From: Alphaproteobacteria bacterium
GTDB lineage: Bacteria > Pseudomonadota > Alphaproteobacteria > RF32 > CAG-239
Direction: 5' to 3'
DNA length: 38,458 nucleotides
NCBI GenBank assembly: GCA_017467515.1
Contig: JAFUSU010000009.1
Coordinates: 1 to 38,458 of the forward strand
Numbering within the stretch: position 1 is the first letter of the stretch; the number at the start of each line of letters is the position of its first letter. The translations under genes and the position numbers were made by a program. The notes under the pieces are model-generated. The model searched no databases. It saw only the letters and a list, made by a program, of their open reading frames with translations, and was not told where the DNA came from. Positions 24,757-33,333 of the stretch are shown here, piece after piece.

Positions 24757-25677
24757 TTATGAGTGACGTTTTTCCGGCTTACCTGCAATAAGAATTTTCT
24801 TTAATTGCACTTTGCTCATTGTTCTAAATTCATCTAAGGCGGCAGTAATGACAGCTCCGAAAATAACCACAGCCCAAGCCAAATACATCCAGACTAAAAA
24901 AATGGGAATAAGAGCTAAGGCACCGTATAAAATTTGATAAGTGGCACTTTTGAGCAAAATATAAGTAAACGTTTTTCTTAAGAAACTGAAAATAACGACG
25001 GAAACAAAAGCTCCCAGACAGGCGCTTGAAAAATTGACCTTTTTATTGGGAACAAAAAGATAAATCAAAATTAAAACAAGCATTGTGATAATTGAGGGCA
25101 TCATAAGAAGGATATATTTGTTGTCAACAAGACTTTCCGGCATAAATTTTTGCAGGGTGTAAAAATAACCGCGCATTGAAAAGGCTGTTCCTAACAGTAA
25201 AGGTCCCAAGGTAATAACTGTCCAGTACAATGTAATTTTAGTTGTGAATCGACGGGGGCGGGTTACCTTAAAAATAAAATTCAGGCTGTTCTCAATTGTA
25301 GAAAGCATTAAAATAGATGTAATTGCCAGTCCGATGATACCGACTGTTGTGAATTTTCCGGAAACCGTGCTGAGTTCTGAAAAATATTGTAAAAGTTGAT
25401 GTTCGGCTGTCGGAGCCAAAATGTTGGCCAAAAATTCCTGCATAGGTTCTTTCAGGGTAGAAAAAACAGGAAAAAAAGAGAAAACAGATATAATAATAAC
25501 AAATAACGGTACAATGGCTAATAATGACGTATAACTCAGTGAAGAAGCAACACGCAAAATGGTGTCATTTTGCGCGCGTTTTGTGAGAAAAATTAAAAAG
25601 TCTTTCAGTGATTTCCAGAAATCTTTTTTGTGGGTTATCAGTTTTTTTATATACTCAGTTTTGCAATACATATCCAT
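24757..25677 (-). CDS. YihY/BrkB-family inner membrane protein, 306 aa
   Basis: The family is known from conserved inner membrane proteins of unclear role (often misnamed ribonuclease BN). Visible features: a basic cytoplasmic start, RVASSLSYTSLLAIVPLFVI near residues 42-61, and about six membrane helices. The positively charged end (KKILIAGKPEKRHS) would be cytoplasmic. Convergent with nothing and co-directional with recA 155 nt downstream. The start at 25677 or the Met two codons later are both possible. Confidence 0.9.
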   Translation of the reverse strand: MDMYCKTEYIKKLITHKKDFWKSLKDFLIFLTKRAQNDTILRVASSLSYTSLLAIVPLFVIIISVFSFFPVFSTLKEPMQEFLANILAPTAEHQLLQYFSELSTVSGKFTTVGIIGLAITSILMLSTIENSLNFIFKVTRPRRFTTKITLYWTVITLGPLLLGTAFSMRGYFYTLQKFMPESLVDNKYILLMMPSIITMLVLILIYLFVPNKKVNFSSACLGAFVSVVIFSFLRKTFTYILLKSATYQILYGALALIPIFLVWMYLAWAVVIFGAVITAALDEFRTMSKVQLKKILIAGKPEKRHS

Positions 25678-25778
25678 CTCATAAAAAAAATAGTTTACAT
25701 TGATAGTAAAATTAGATAAAAGGTCATCAGTAATTTATTTCTTACAATATTTTATTTAATAATGCAAAGGAAAATATA

Positions 25779-26609
25779 ATGACGACTAACACTCCATTGA
25801 TGGCTGGTAAAAAAGGGTTGATTATGGGTTTGGCAAATGACCACTCTATTGCGTGGGGTATTGCACAAGCATTGGATAAACAAGGTGCTCAAATTGCTTT
25901 TTCTTATCAAAATGAGGCACTTGAAAAAAGAGTTCGCCCATTAGCTGAACAACTTTCTTTTGAGCCGACTTTGATTCAGTGTGATGTAACTAACTCTGAA
26001 AGTGTAGAATCTTGTTTTAAGGCGCTTGGTGATAAATGGGGAAAAATTGATTTTGTCGTGCACGCTATTGCCTTTTCCGATAAAAATGAATTAAAAGGCC
26101 GGACAATTGATACGACATTGGCTAATTTTACCAATACAATGCATATTTCTTGTTATTCTTTTATAGAAACTTGCCGTTGTGCTTCTCAATATATGGCAGA
26201 AGGCGGATCAATTGTGACTTTAACCTATTTAGGCGGTGAGAGAACGTTGCCTAACTATAACATTATGGGTGTCGCAAAGGCTGCTTTAGATGCGGCAGTT
26301 CGTTATGCTGCTGTTGATTTAGGGGCACAGGGTATTCGCGTTAATGCCATTTCAGCCGGCCCGATTAAGACTTTAGCCGCTTCCGGTATTGGCGATTTCA
26401 GAAAAATTCTTCGTTGGAATGAGTTAAATGCTCCGTTGCAACGCAATGTAACACAAGAAGAAGTTGGAAATATGGCGCTTGCTTTGTTATCTCCTTTGGG
26501 CGGTGCCGTAACAGGTGAGGTTGTTCACGTTGATGCCGGATATAACATTACGGGGATGGTTTCATTACAACACGCTCACGAATCCGGAGAAGTTTTGCAG
26601 GATTTTTAG
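25779..26609 (+). CDS. fabI: Enoyl-[acyl-carrier-protein] reductase FabI
   Basis: 276 aa. NADH-dependent reduction in the last step of fatty-acid elongation. Nucleotide-binding GLANDHSIAWGIAQAL (17-32). Catalytic Tyr150 and Tyr160-x6-Lys167 (YNIMGVAK). ISAGPIKTLA (191-200) is the substrate loop. FabI is the target of triclosan and isoniazid-type inhibitors in other bacteria. The ribosome site is aaagga. Ends at a 21-bp perfect hairpin shared with the convergent gene. Confidence 0.97.
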   Translation: MTTNTPLMAGKKGLIMGLANDHSIAWGIAQALDKQGAQIAFSYQNEALEKRVRPLAEQLSFEPTLIQCDVTNSESVESCFKALGDKWGKIDFVVHAIAFSDKNELKGRTIDTTLANFTNTMHISCYSFIETCRCASQYMAEGGSIVTLTYLGGERTLPNYNIMGVAKAALDAAVRYAAVDLGAQGIRVNAISAGPIKTLAASGIGDFRKILRWNELNAPLQRNVTQEEVGNMALALLSPLGGAVTGEVVHVDAGYNITGMVSLQHAHESGEVLQDF

Positions 26610-26620
26610 TTTACAAAGAA

Positions 26621-26667
26621 TAGACAACAAAATAGGGAGTGTTTAGCACTCCCTATTTTGTTGTCTA
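26621..26667. terminator. Bidirectional terminator between fabI and the acidic gene
   Basis: A perfect 21-bp inverted repeat (26621-26641 and 26647-26667) with loop tttag. It holds aaaat and attttg runs inside the stem, so both directions get a T-containing end. Located in a 66-nt gap between convergent genes. Confidence 0.85.
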
Positions 26668-26675
26668 GCATACGC

Positions 26676-26978
26676 TTAAAAATCAATATCTGCTTCATAA
26701 GCTCTGATAATCGAATTATCTCCGTCTTTATCCGTATTCCGACTTAATTCACAAATAAGGAGCTTATCTTCATCTTGAATACTGTCAAAGATACTATCCT
26801 CAATATCATTGAGTTCGAGAACATCATCATCATTGCGGTATAAGAAGGCAGACTTTTCTTCTTCATTAAATTCAATGCGCGGATTACTGACCGGTTCGCT
26901 GTCACGTTCATAAAGAAGAAGCATAACTTCGTCTTCATCATTGACTAAAAAATCAAAAGTATCGAAGTTTTCATCCAT
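26676..26978 (-). CDS. Acidic hypothetical protein, 100 aa
   Basis: Family not recognised. Very rich in Asp and Glu, with segments such as DENFDTFDFLVNDEDEVMLL and EDSIFDSIQDEDKLLICEL. No signal peptide or membrane helix. The pattern of short hydrophobic strands between acidic loops suggests a small beta-rich cytoplasmic protein. A good ribosome site (aaaagga) precedes the ATG at 26978. It is 114 nt downstream of the Mur ligase gene on the same strand and could share its transcript. Confidence 0.7.
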   Translation of the reverse strand: MDENFDTFDFLVNDEDEVMLLLYERDSEPVSNPRIEFNEEEKSAFLYRNDDDVLELNDIEDSIFDSIQDEDKLLICELSRNTDKDGDNSIIRAYEADIDF

Positions 26979-27092
26979 AGTTTTTATCCTTTTTTAATAA
27001 CATACTTTCAATATAAATAATTTTCATTAATTATCAGTTAACACTCAAAATGCAGATAAAGCAATAATATTTTCAGATGCTGCCATCATAAA

Positions 27093-28457
27093 TCAGAGTT
27101 CTTTTAGAATTTCTCGGCAAAAATCAGGCAACGTGTTATCTCTGGCACCCATAATGATAATTCTGTCTGACGATTGGGCATGTGTCAGTATAAAATCTTT
27201 AACGCCTTCTCTGTTTTCAAAAAAGTGAGCTTGCTTTTTATTTTGTTGAGCTAACTTTATAAAATCGGCAGAGGATATGTCTTTGGTGACCGTGCCTCCG
27301 GCAAAATAAATTTCAGGCATCAACAAAATATCTCTGTTATCCATTGTTTGGCAGAAAGAGTTGATAATTTCTTTTCCCATAAAGCGCATCGGAGAAAATC
27401 CGTGCGGTTGAAACATAATGATTAATCTTCCGGGGAAAGCTTTCAGAGCTTGCATTGAGGCTAAAACTTTATCCGGATTATGTGCAAAATCATCAATGAC
27501 GGTGATACCGTTTTTGCTTCCGATAACTTCTAAACGACGATGTGTTCCTGAAAAACTCTCTAAAACTTGTGCCGCTTCAAATTTATCAATTCCCAATAAC
27601 GAACAAGCTGCGATGGCTGCTAAAGCATTGGATACATTGAAATGACCGATAAGTTTTAATTTAAATTGTTTTCCGTCTAAAGTGTATCGCATCCCGTCGG
27701 GTTTGTCGATTAAGTCAGAAGCATAAAAATCTGCTTTACTGTTTTTAATCGAAAACGTGATTCTTTTTTTAGATGTTGTTATCTGGCGGCAGTGCTCGCA
27801 ATCATCATTAATGACAATTCCTTCAGATGTTCTGTTTGCAAAATCTTGGAATAGTCCTTGGAGTTCATCTAAAGATTTATGATCTAAGCCGATATTGTTA
27901 ATAACGGAAACGAAAGGATGATATTTTTCGATAGAGCCGTTACTTTCATCAGCTTCAATAACACAAATATCTCCTTTATTGTAAATATAGTTTGGAATTC
28001 CTTTTTGATCTTCGTAATTGAGGAGTAATCCGCCGTTAATGACACAAGGTTTTTTGTTCAGCTTATCTAAAATGTAGCCGATCATAGCCGTGGTTGTTGT
28101 TTTACCGCTTGTTCCGCCGACAGCGATGCCTTTGGGATAGCTGTGAAAGAGTTCAGCCAATAAATCAAAACGCTTTTTAATTGCAATTCCTTTTTCCATA
28201 GCGGCTTTAACGTCAGGAATAGTATCTTCTACGGCAGTTGAAGTATATAAGCAATCAACATCTTCTGTAATTGCAGAACCATCTTGCGGAAAAATTTCTA
28301 TTCCCAGACTCTGGAGAGCTTCTCTTTGAGATATATCGTGTCCTTGATCAAAACTTCTATCTGTTCCGCGAACATTGTAACCGGATAGTTTTAAAATTTG
28401 AGCCAAAGGACTCATTCCGCTTCCTGAAATACCACAAAAGCTAACTGTTTTAGCCAT
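27093..28457 (-). CDS. Mur ligase family protein, MurC/Mpl-like, 454 aa
   Basis: ATP-dependent amino-acid or peptide ligase acting on UDP-MurNAc-type substrates. It shows the Rossmann start FCGISGSGMSPLAQIL (7-22), the ATP loop GGTSGKTTTTAM (about 113-124), EADESNGS, and NNIGLDHKS in the central domain. The N-terminal domain resembles MurC and Mpl (muropeptide recycling). Which of the two cannot be decided by eye. Mpl is suggested by the pairing with an exported protein, but this is inference. The gene follows the exported-protein gene by 14 nt on the same strand, so both lie in one operon controlled by the 29365-29407 promoter region. Confidence 0.85.
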   Translation of the reverse strand: MAKTVSFCGISGSGMSPLAQILKLSGYNVRGTDRSFDQGHDISQREALQSLGIEIFPQDGSAITEDVDCLYTSTAVEDTIPDVKAAMEKGIAIKKRFDLLAELFHSYPKGIAVGGTSGKTTTTAMIGYILDKLNKKPCVINGGLLLNYEDQKGIPNYIYNKGDICVIEADESNGSIEKYHPFVSVINNIGLDHKSLDELQGLFQDFANRTSEGIVINDDCEHCRQITTSKKRITFSIKNSKADFYASDLIDKPDGMRYTLDGKQFKLKLIGHFNVSNALAAIAACSLLGIDKFEAAQVLESFSGTHRRLEVIGSKNGITVIDDFAHNPDKVLASMQALKAFPGRLIIMFQPHGFSPMRFMGKEIINSFCQTMDNRDILLMPEIYFAGGTVTKDISSADFIKLAQQNKKQAHFFENREGVKDFILTHAQSSDRIIIMGARDNTLPDFCREILKEL

Positions 28458-28471
28458 TTTTTTATCCTTTC

Positions 28472-29350
28472 TTATAAAGCATCTAAAGTTTCGTCTTGTT
28501 TCTCTTGGAATAATTTTAAGTTTTTATATTCTAAAATAAGGTAACTGTTGCCATTCCCATCAACATTAACGCTTAAAACAGCTCCAACTTCCTGATTATA
28601 AAAGGAAGCATATAAATCAGCTTCACCGCTTTGCAATTGAGCCAAAAAGTTCGGATTGCCGATGGGTTCTTCTTTATCTTCTATTTCTTCTTTGGTCTTG
28701 CCCCGATCCAGCTCGATAATCTTTTTTACTTTTGTGATTTTTGGAATAAAAGTTTGTTCGGCATTCCCGTATTTTTTATTCAAAAGATCATAAAATCTGT
28801 TATATTCTTTAAGAATAACGGAGGCATCCGGTTTATCTTTTATAAAAACACCGTAAGAAATAATGCGCCATAATTTATTTTCTTCACCAAAAGTTACAAC
28901 GACATAGCGAATATCTTTAATCGGCTTAGGAAGTTGTGTTGCAATAAAGCTGTTCACATAATCCTTTTCTTCGGTTTTTGTTAAAATCACACCGCTGTTT
29001 AATGTTTGTTCATAGCTTTCGCCCCAGAGAAGCCCGAAAGGTGCGGTGGATAATTTACTGATTTGCTTTATTTCCTGTTTGGAGAGATTTTTATTTTGTT
29101 CTTTTTGCTTTTGTTGTTTTTTGATAATATCCCGTAATTTCCGGTTATCTTGTATATCTATACGTTTTTGTTTTTGTTTCAAAAGAGTGCGCGCATTAGT
29201 AACGGCTTTTTCTCCGCTGTTTGATGTTGCGTATTCTTCTGACAACAGCATTGAATCTAAAAATTCATTTCGAGTTTCGGCCGCAGCAAATACGCGTGTG
29301 CCGAGTCCTAATGTTAAAACGGTCATTAATGATATTAATAAAAAACGCAT
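28472..29350 (-). CDS. Exported hypothetical protein, 292 aa
   Basis: Family not recognised. A classical signal peptide (MRFLLISLMTVLTLGLGTRV, then FA-A) with a likely cleavage after residue 22 (VFA-AAE) places it in the periplasm or outside. Then a charged Gln/Lys-rich region (about 55-95) likely forms a coiled coil, followed by a globular part with GLLWGESYEQTL (about 107-118) and a beta-rich C-terminal part. First gene of an operon with the Mur ligase, so a role in cell-wall or periplasm metabolism is a reasonable guess only. Ribosome site agagga upstream of ATG 29350. Confidence 0.75.
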   Translation of the reverse strand: MRFLLISLMTVLTLGLGTRVFAAAETRNEFLDSMLLSEEYATSNSGEKAVTNARTLLKQKQKRIDIQDNRKLRDIIKKQQKQKEQNKNLSKQEIKQISKLSTAPFGLLWGESYEQTLNSGVILTKTEEKDYVNSFIATQLPKPIKDIRYVVVTFGEENKLWRIISYGVFIKDKPDASVILKEYNRFYDLLNKKYGNAEQTFIPKITKVKKIIELDRGKTKEEIEDKEEPIGNPNFLAQLQSGEADLYASFYNQEVGAVLSVNVDGNGNSYLILEYKNLKLFQEKQDETLDAL

Positions 29351-29364
29351 TTTTTTATCCTCTG

Positions 29365-29407
29365 ATATAAGAAAAAAATTGAACGCTGTTCAAATTTATT
29401 TTATTAT
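29365..29407. promoter_or_regulatory. Shared TetR-type operator and divergent promoters
   Basis: The palindrome TTGAACGCTGTTCAA (29379-29393) contributes the -35 box of both genes. Plus strand: TTGAAC (29379-29384), 17-nt spacer, TATTAT (29402-29407) toward tetR. Minus strand: TTGAAC (29393-29388), 17-nt spacer, TTATAT (29370-29365) toward the exported-protein gene. A TetR protein bound here would block both. Boxes and spacers were counted directly. Confidence 0.75.
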
Positions 29408-29441
29408 AATAAAAAATTACAAATATTAAGTTAATATAAAT

Positions 29442-30044
29442 ATGATTAGTACAAAAGAAAATATTCGCAAAGTTTTAATTAAAACAGGCCGGCGCTTGGT
29501 GAAAGAAAAAGGGGCGGAATATTTGACTGCCCGTAAATTATCCGATGCGTCAGGATATTCTATCGGAACAATTTATAACCAATACGGGACGATGGATGGT
29601 TTTATTATGGAACAAAACCGTCTGACAATGAATGAGCTTTTATCATATATGCGTGGAATTTTCGCCGAAGATGATGCTTATTTGATGCTTAATCGCTACT
29701 TGGATACTTTTGTTTCATTTGTTTTGGCTAATAAAAATTTATGGTTTTTATTATATAATTTCCATCTGAATGCGACATATCAGGCTTTACCGAAGGATTA
29801 TCTGCGTAAATTGATAGAAGTGACGACAATTTGGAAACCTTATTTTGATAAAGTCTATCCGAATCTGTTACCTAAGGAGCGTAAATTAGCTTTGCACGTG
29901 TTGTGGCTGGCTTTGTTTTCCGTCAGTTCTTTTTTAACGACTAATGCTTTAGACAGTTTTAGTAAAATTAACAGAAAAAATCTTTGTAAGCTTTTGTTAA
30001 ATACTTATTTGGCAGGGCTTACCGTTTTAGATGAGGCCAGATAA
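29442..30044 (+). CDS. TetR-family transcriptional regulator, 200 aa
   Basis: The N-terminal helix-turn-helix is clear: GAEYLTARKLSDASGYSIGT followed by IYNQYG (about 25-51). The remaining 150 residues form the ligand and dimer domain, which has no specific family signature I can name. It probably represses itself and the divergent exported-protein/Mur-ligase operon through the palindrome at 29379-29393. Its stop overlaps the metalloprotease gene (TAATG), so the pair is co-translated. The effector is unknown; cell-wall stress would fit the targets but is speculation. Confidence 0.9.
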   Translation: MISTKENIRKVLIKTGRRLVKEKGAEYLTARKLSDASGYSIGTIYNQYGTMDGFIMEQNRLTMNELLSYMRGIFAEDDAYLMLNRYLDTFVSFVLANKNLWFLLYNFHLNATYQALPKDYLRKLIEVTTIWKPYFDKVYPNLLPKERKLALHVLWLALFSVSSFLTTNALDSFSKINRKNLCKLLLNTYLAGLTVLDEAR

Positions 30045-30601
30045 TGGATATTGCGCTGCAAATTATCTATAAAGTGTGGACTTTTTTACATTCTCAGGAA
30101 TTTTTGCAAGCCTTTTTGAATAACCGATTTTTTTTGATTTTTTTGGTTGTGTTTTTAACACGCTTAAAATATGCCACTTATACCAGTTTATGGATGAGCG
30201 CTTTGGTCAATATTCCGGGAACGTTTTTGCATGAACTGATGCATTTTCTGGTTGGTGGCTTCTTGAATGCTCAGCCTTGTAATTTTACGTTATTTCCTCG
30301 CCGTAATTTAGATGGAGATTATGTTATGGGAAGTGTGGCATTCAGGAACATTACTTTTTACAATGCCGTTCCTGCGGCTTTAGCTCCGTTACTGCTTTTA
30401 CCGATCGGTTTTTATTTAAATCGTTATTATTTACCGGTGATGGATGCAACCTTATTTAACTATGTTGTTTATGTCTTGTTACAGACAATTATTGTTGAAA
30501 ATGCAATTCCTTCGCGGACAGATTTCAAGGTTGCGGGAAAGTTTTTTTCTGGTGTTATTCTTTACATCGTTTTGTTCTGTGCTTTTTTACTGATGCTCTA
30601 A
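30044..30601 (+). CDS. Membrane protein with HELMH metalloprotease motif, 185 aa
   Basis: Five or so hydrophobic segments; HELMH at residues 63-67, within NIPGTFLHELMHFLVGG, fits the zinc-binding HExxH of membrane proteases such as the M50 family. No second M50 motif (an Asp in an LDG-type sequence) is obvious; NLDGD (near 88-92) is a possible substitute, but it lies closer to HExxH than usual. Cotranscribed with tetR. It ends 15 bp inside the convergent pntB gene. It could process a periplasmic or membrane substrate of the divergent operon; this is inference. Confidence 0.7.
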   Translation: MDIALQIIYKVWTFLHSQEFLQAFLNNRFFLIFLVVFLTRLKYATYTSLWMSALVNIPGTFLHELMHFLVGGFLNAQPCNFTLFPRRNLDGDYVMGSVAFRNITFYNAVPAALAPLLLLPIGFYLNRYYLPVMDATLFNYVVYVLLQTIIVENAIPSRTDFKVAGKFFSGVILYIVLFCAFLLML

Positions 30602-31933
30602 GTCTTTGACTATTTCTGCCGTTACTTTTTGTGCATCCCCGAAAAGCATAAGCGTATTGTCTGCGTAAAAAAGCGGATTATCAAGTCCCGTGTAGCCGAA
30701 TGACAGACTTCTTTTAACAATCAAGACCGTCTTTGACTTTGATACATCAAGTATCGGCATACCGAAAATAGCAGATGTCGCATCTGTTTTGGCAAGTGGG
30801 TTTGTTATATCATTGGCGCCGATGACATAAGCAACATCAGCAGATGAAAATTCATTATTTATATCACTTAAACCAAATATGTATTCATAAGGAATATCGG
30901 CCTCAGCTAATAAAACATTCATATGTCCGGGCATTCTTCCGGCTACCGGATGAATCGCAAATTTTACTTCAACATTATATTTTTTGATGAGAAGCATAGC
31001 CATTTGTTTGAGAACGTGCTGGGCTTGAGCAACGGCCATACCGTATCCCGGAACAATGATGATTTTACGGGCATTTCCCATAATGAAAGCGGCATCGGCC
31101 GGACTTGCTGTTTTGATGATTTTGTCATTGTCAAACACATCTGTTTCCGTCTGTAAAGCTTTTGGATTGAATAAAACAGAGAAAAGAGAACGGTTCATCG
31201 CTTGGCACATAATATATGCTAAAATCATTCCGCTAACACCGATAAGTGCTCCGGTCGTAATTAATAAAATATTATTAATCACAAAGCCTATAACAGCAGA
31301 ATCGAGACCTGTCGTCGCATTGAGTAAAGCTATTACTATCGGCATATCTGCGCCACCGATGCGTCCGGTGACACTGATCCCTAAGATGAATGATATACCT
31401 GATAGAATACAAAAATAGATCAGCTCAGGATGATAGGCATATCGCAACATTGCCAAAATAAGAATAAAAAATAAACCTATGTTGATTGTTTGGCTGATTT
31501 GATGGAAATTAATTTTAATCAGTCCCTGCAGTTTTGCAAAGGCAATAAAGGATCCTGAAAAAGTAAAAATACCTAATGCTGCGCTTACAGGTGTGTCAAT
31601 GATATCTGAATTTTCTTCTAAAACGGCACTGCAGGAAATCAGGAAGGCTGCTAACCCTCCTAAGCCGTTAAATGCGGCAACAGCCTGCGGCAAAGCTGTT
31701 AATTTTATTTTTTGGGAGATATAAATACCGATAATCGCGCCAATAACGATTGCGGATAAAGCTAAAAATTGGTGCCGTATTGATATCAAAGAAATACTGA
31801 TAGCTAAGCATATACCCATAATTCCCAGTATATTGCTGCGATGAGCGCTTTTGGGAAAGGTCAGTCCTCGTAAGGATAAAATAAAAAAGCAGGCGATGGC
31901 AAGGTTAATCAACGGGGATGAATAAATATTCAT
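30587..31933 (-). CDS. pntB: NAD(P) transhydrogenase subunit beta
   Basis: 448 aa. The N-terminal part contains the membrane domain; the C-terminal domain III binds NADP(H) with VPGYGMAVAQAQHVL (about 295-309) and HPVAGRMPGHMNVLLAEADI. Together with PntAA and PntAB it drives NADPH formation from NADH using the proton gradient. Its start overlaps the pntAB end (ATGA). The stop is inside the convergent metalloprotease gene, so no room is left for a normal terminator. Confidence 0.97.
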   Translation of the reverse strand: MNIYSSPLINLAIACFFILSLRGLTFPKSAHRSNILGIMGICLAISISLISIRHQFLALSAIVIGAIIGIYISQKIKLTALPQAVAAFNGLGGLAAFLISCSAVLEENSDIIDTPVSAALGIFTFSGSFIAFAKLQGLIKINFHQISQTINIGLFFILILAMLRYAYHPELIYFCILSGISFILGISVTGRIGGADMPIVIALLNATTGLDSAVIGFVINNILLITTGALIGVSGMILAYIMCQAMNRSLFSVLFNPKALQTETDVFDNDKIIKTASPADAAFIMGNARKIIIVPGYGMAVAQAQHVLKQMAMLLIKKYNVEVKFAIHPVAGRMPGHMNVLLAEADIPYEYIFGLSDINNEFSSADVAYVIGANDITNPLAKTDATSAIFGMPILDVSKSKTVLIVKRSLSFGYTGLDNPLFYADNTLMLFGDAQKVTAEIVKDLEHQ

Positions 31934-32226
31934 TTTTTTCTTCCTTTATTCTGATGCGGCTTAAACATTTTGAGCATTCGTTGCGAAACGGCAAATCCGC
32001 CGAAAATATTTACGGAAGCACTTAAAATAGCTAAAAAGCAGATGGTGGATATTAAGTCAGAAGGAGAGTCATTTAAAACAGAAAATGCGCCGAGGATAAC
32101 TATTCCTGAAATTGCATTTGAAACGCTCATCAATGGCGCATGTAATGAGGGAGTGATACCCCATACGATATAGTAACCGATGAAAGCTGATAAAATAAAA
32201 ATGATGAGTTCCGTGCTGAAATCCAT
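31930..32226 (-). CDS. pntAB: NAD(P) transhydrogenase subunit alpha, part 2
   Basis: 98 aa membrane protein with about three helices: an N-terminal one (LIIFILSAFIGYYIV), then SLHAPLMSVSNAISGIVILG and a third. It corresponds to the C-terminal membrane part of the E. coli PntA. Split alpha subunits are typical of Alphaproteobacteria such as Rhodospirillum rubrum. Overlaps pntB by 4 nt. Confidence 0.95.
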   Translation of the reverse strand: MDFSTELIIFILSAFIGYYIVWGITPSLHAPLMSVSNAISGIVILGAFSVLNDSPSDLISTICFLAILSASVNIFGGFAVSQRMLKMFKPHQNKGRKK

Positions 32227-32229
32227 ATG

Positions 32230-33258
32230 TTATCTTCCTGTTAAATAGGGGTGATTGATTTGTCCATGGCAACAAACAGCGGTGGTTGCTATGATTTCGT
32301 CATCAAAATCTGGTTGGAGTGAGTTGTTTTTTAATAGCGTTTTGCAAAAATGAAAAATATTTCCGGCATACAGTGTACTGGCTGATGTCGGTATGCGACA
32401 GGCCAAATGATTGTCTTGTATTAACTTGATTTGAGGGGAAAGTTTTTCTTTTATGATATTACCGCCACTATCAGCGGCCATATCTATAATAATACAATCC
32501 GGAGAAAGAGCAGATAATTGTTTTGCTGTCAGAACTTTTGGGGCGCTTTTTCCTCGGCGTGTTGCCCCAGTGATAATAAGTTTGACGCTTTTTAGAAATT
32601 CATTTGTTATTTCTTTTACAAATTCAGCCCCTACGGATAGAGCTTGTTCCTGAGTTTCAGGACGAATATCCGTGGCATAAACCAAAGCTCCCAATCGGCG
32701 AATGGTTGCGGCAGCCTGTAAACAGGAAACGCCAAGACCGATAACCAATGCTTTAACAGGCGGCAGAGTTCCGGCGGCTGTCATAAATAACGGAACGACG
32801 CTATGCAGACATTGAGCCCCTAAAATTGCGGCTTCATATCCGGATAAAGCATCTTGAGATGAAAGAATGTCCATATTTTGCGCACGAGAAATTCTAGGAA
32901 TTAAGTCTAGCGCAAATAAATTAATACGGGCCGTGGAAAATTTTTTTAAATGTTGAAATGTCTTTAAATTTTGGCTGTTGCATAAGATGGTTTGTCCCTG
33001 TGACAGATAATTTAATTCTTGTTCGTAGGGAGCCCATATTTTAAAAATGAGATCAGCATTGCTGAAAGTTTCTTGTGGATTTTTGGCAATTTGAGCGCCG
33101 ACTTTGATATATTCTTCATCTTTAAAGCCGGCACATAATCCGGCATTTTTTTCAATGATAATTTGATGACCTGATGCCGTAAAATTTGCGGCATACTGAG
33201 GCGTAAGCGCTACCCTTGTTTCGTTTTTTTTAATTTCTTTAGGAACGGCTATCAGCAT
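32230..33258 (-). CDS. pntAA: NAD(P) transhydrogenase subunit alpha, part 1
   Basis: 342 aa soluble domain I, which binds NAD(H). MLIAVPKEIKKNETRVALTP at the N-terminus and GLGVSCLQAAATIRRLGA (about 173-190) are diagnostic of the alanine-dehydrogenase/PntA fold. The SQDALSGYEAAILGAQ segment is the family motif region. First gene of the pnt operon; 3 nt before pntAB. Divergent from the chromate transporter genes with a 75-nt gap that must contain both start regions. Confidence 0.97.
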   Translation of the reverse strand: MLIAVPKEIKKNETRVALTPQYAANFTASGHQIIIEKNAGLCAGFKDEEYIKVGAQIAKNPQETFSNADLIFKIWAPYEQELNYLSQGQTILCNSQNLKTFQHLKKFSTARINLFALDLIPRISRAQNMDILSSQDALSGYEAAILGAQCLHSVVPLFMTAAGTLPPVKALVIGLGVSCLQAAATIRRLGALVYATDIRPETQEQALSVGAEFVKEITNEFLKSVKLIITGATRRGKSAPKVLTAKQLSALSPDCIIIDMAADSGGNIIKEKLSPQIKLIQDNHLACRIPTSASTLYAGNIFHFCKTLLKNNSLQPDFDDEIIATTAVCCHGQINHPYLTGR

Positions 33259-33333
33259 ATTTGTAAAAAATCCCTTGCCTTATCTGTTTGCAGTTGATTT
33301 AATAGCAGGCAGTTTTTTTTCAATGAGGTTAAG

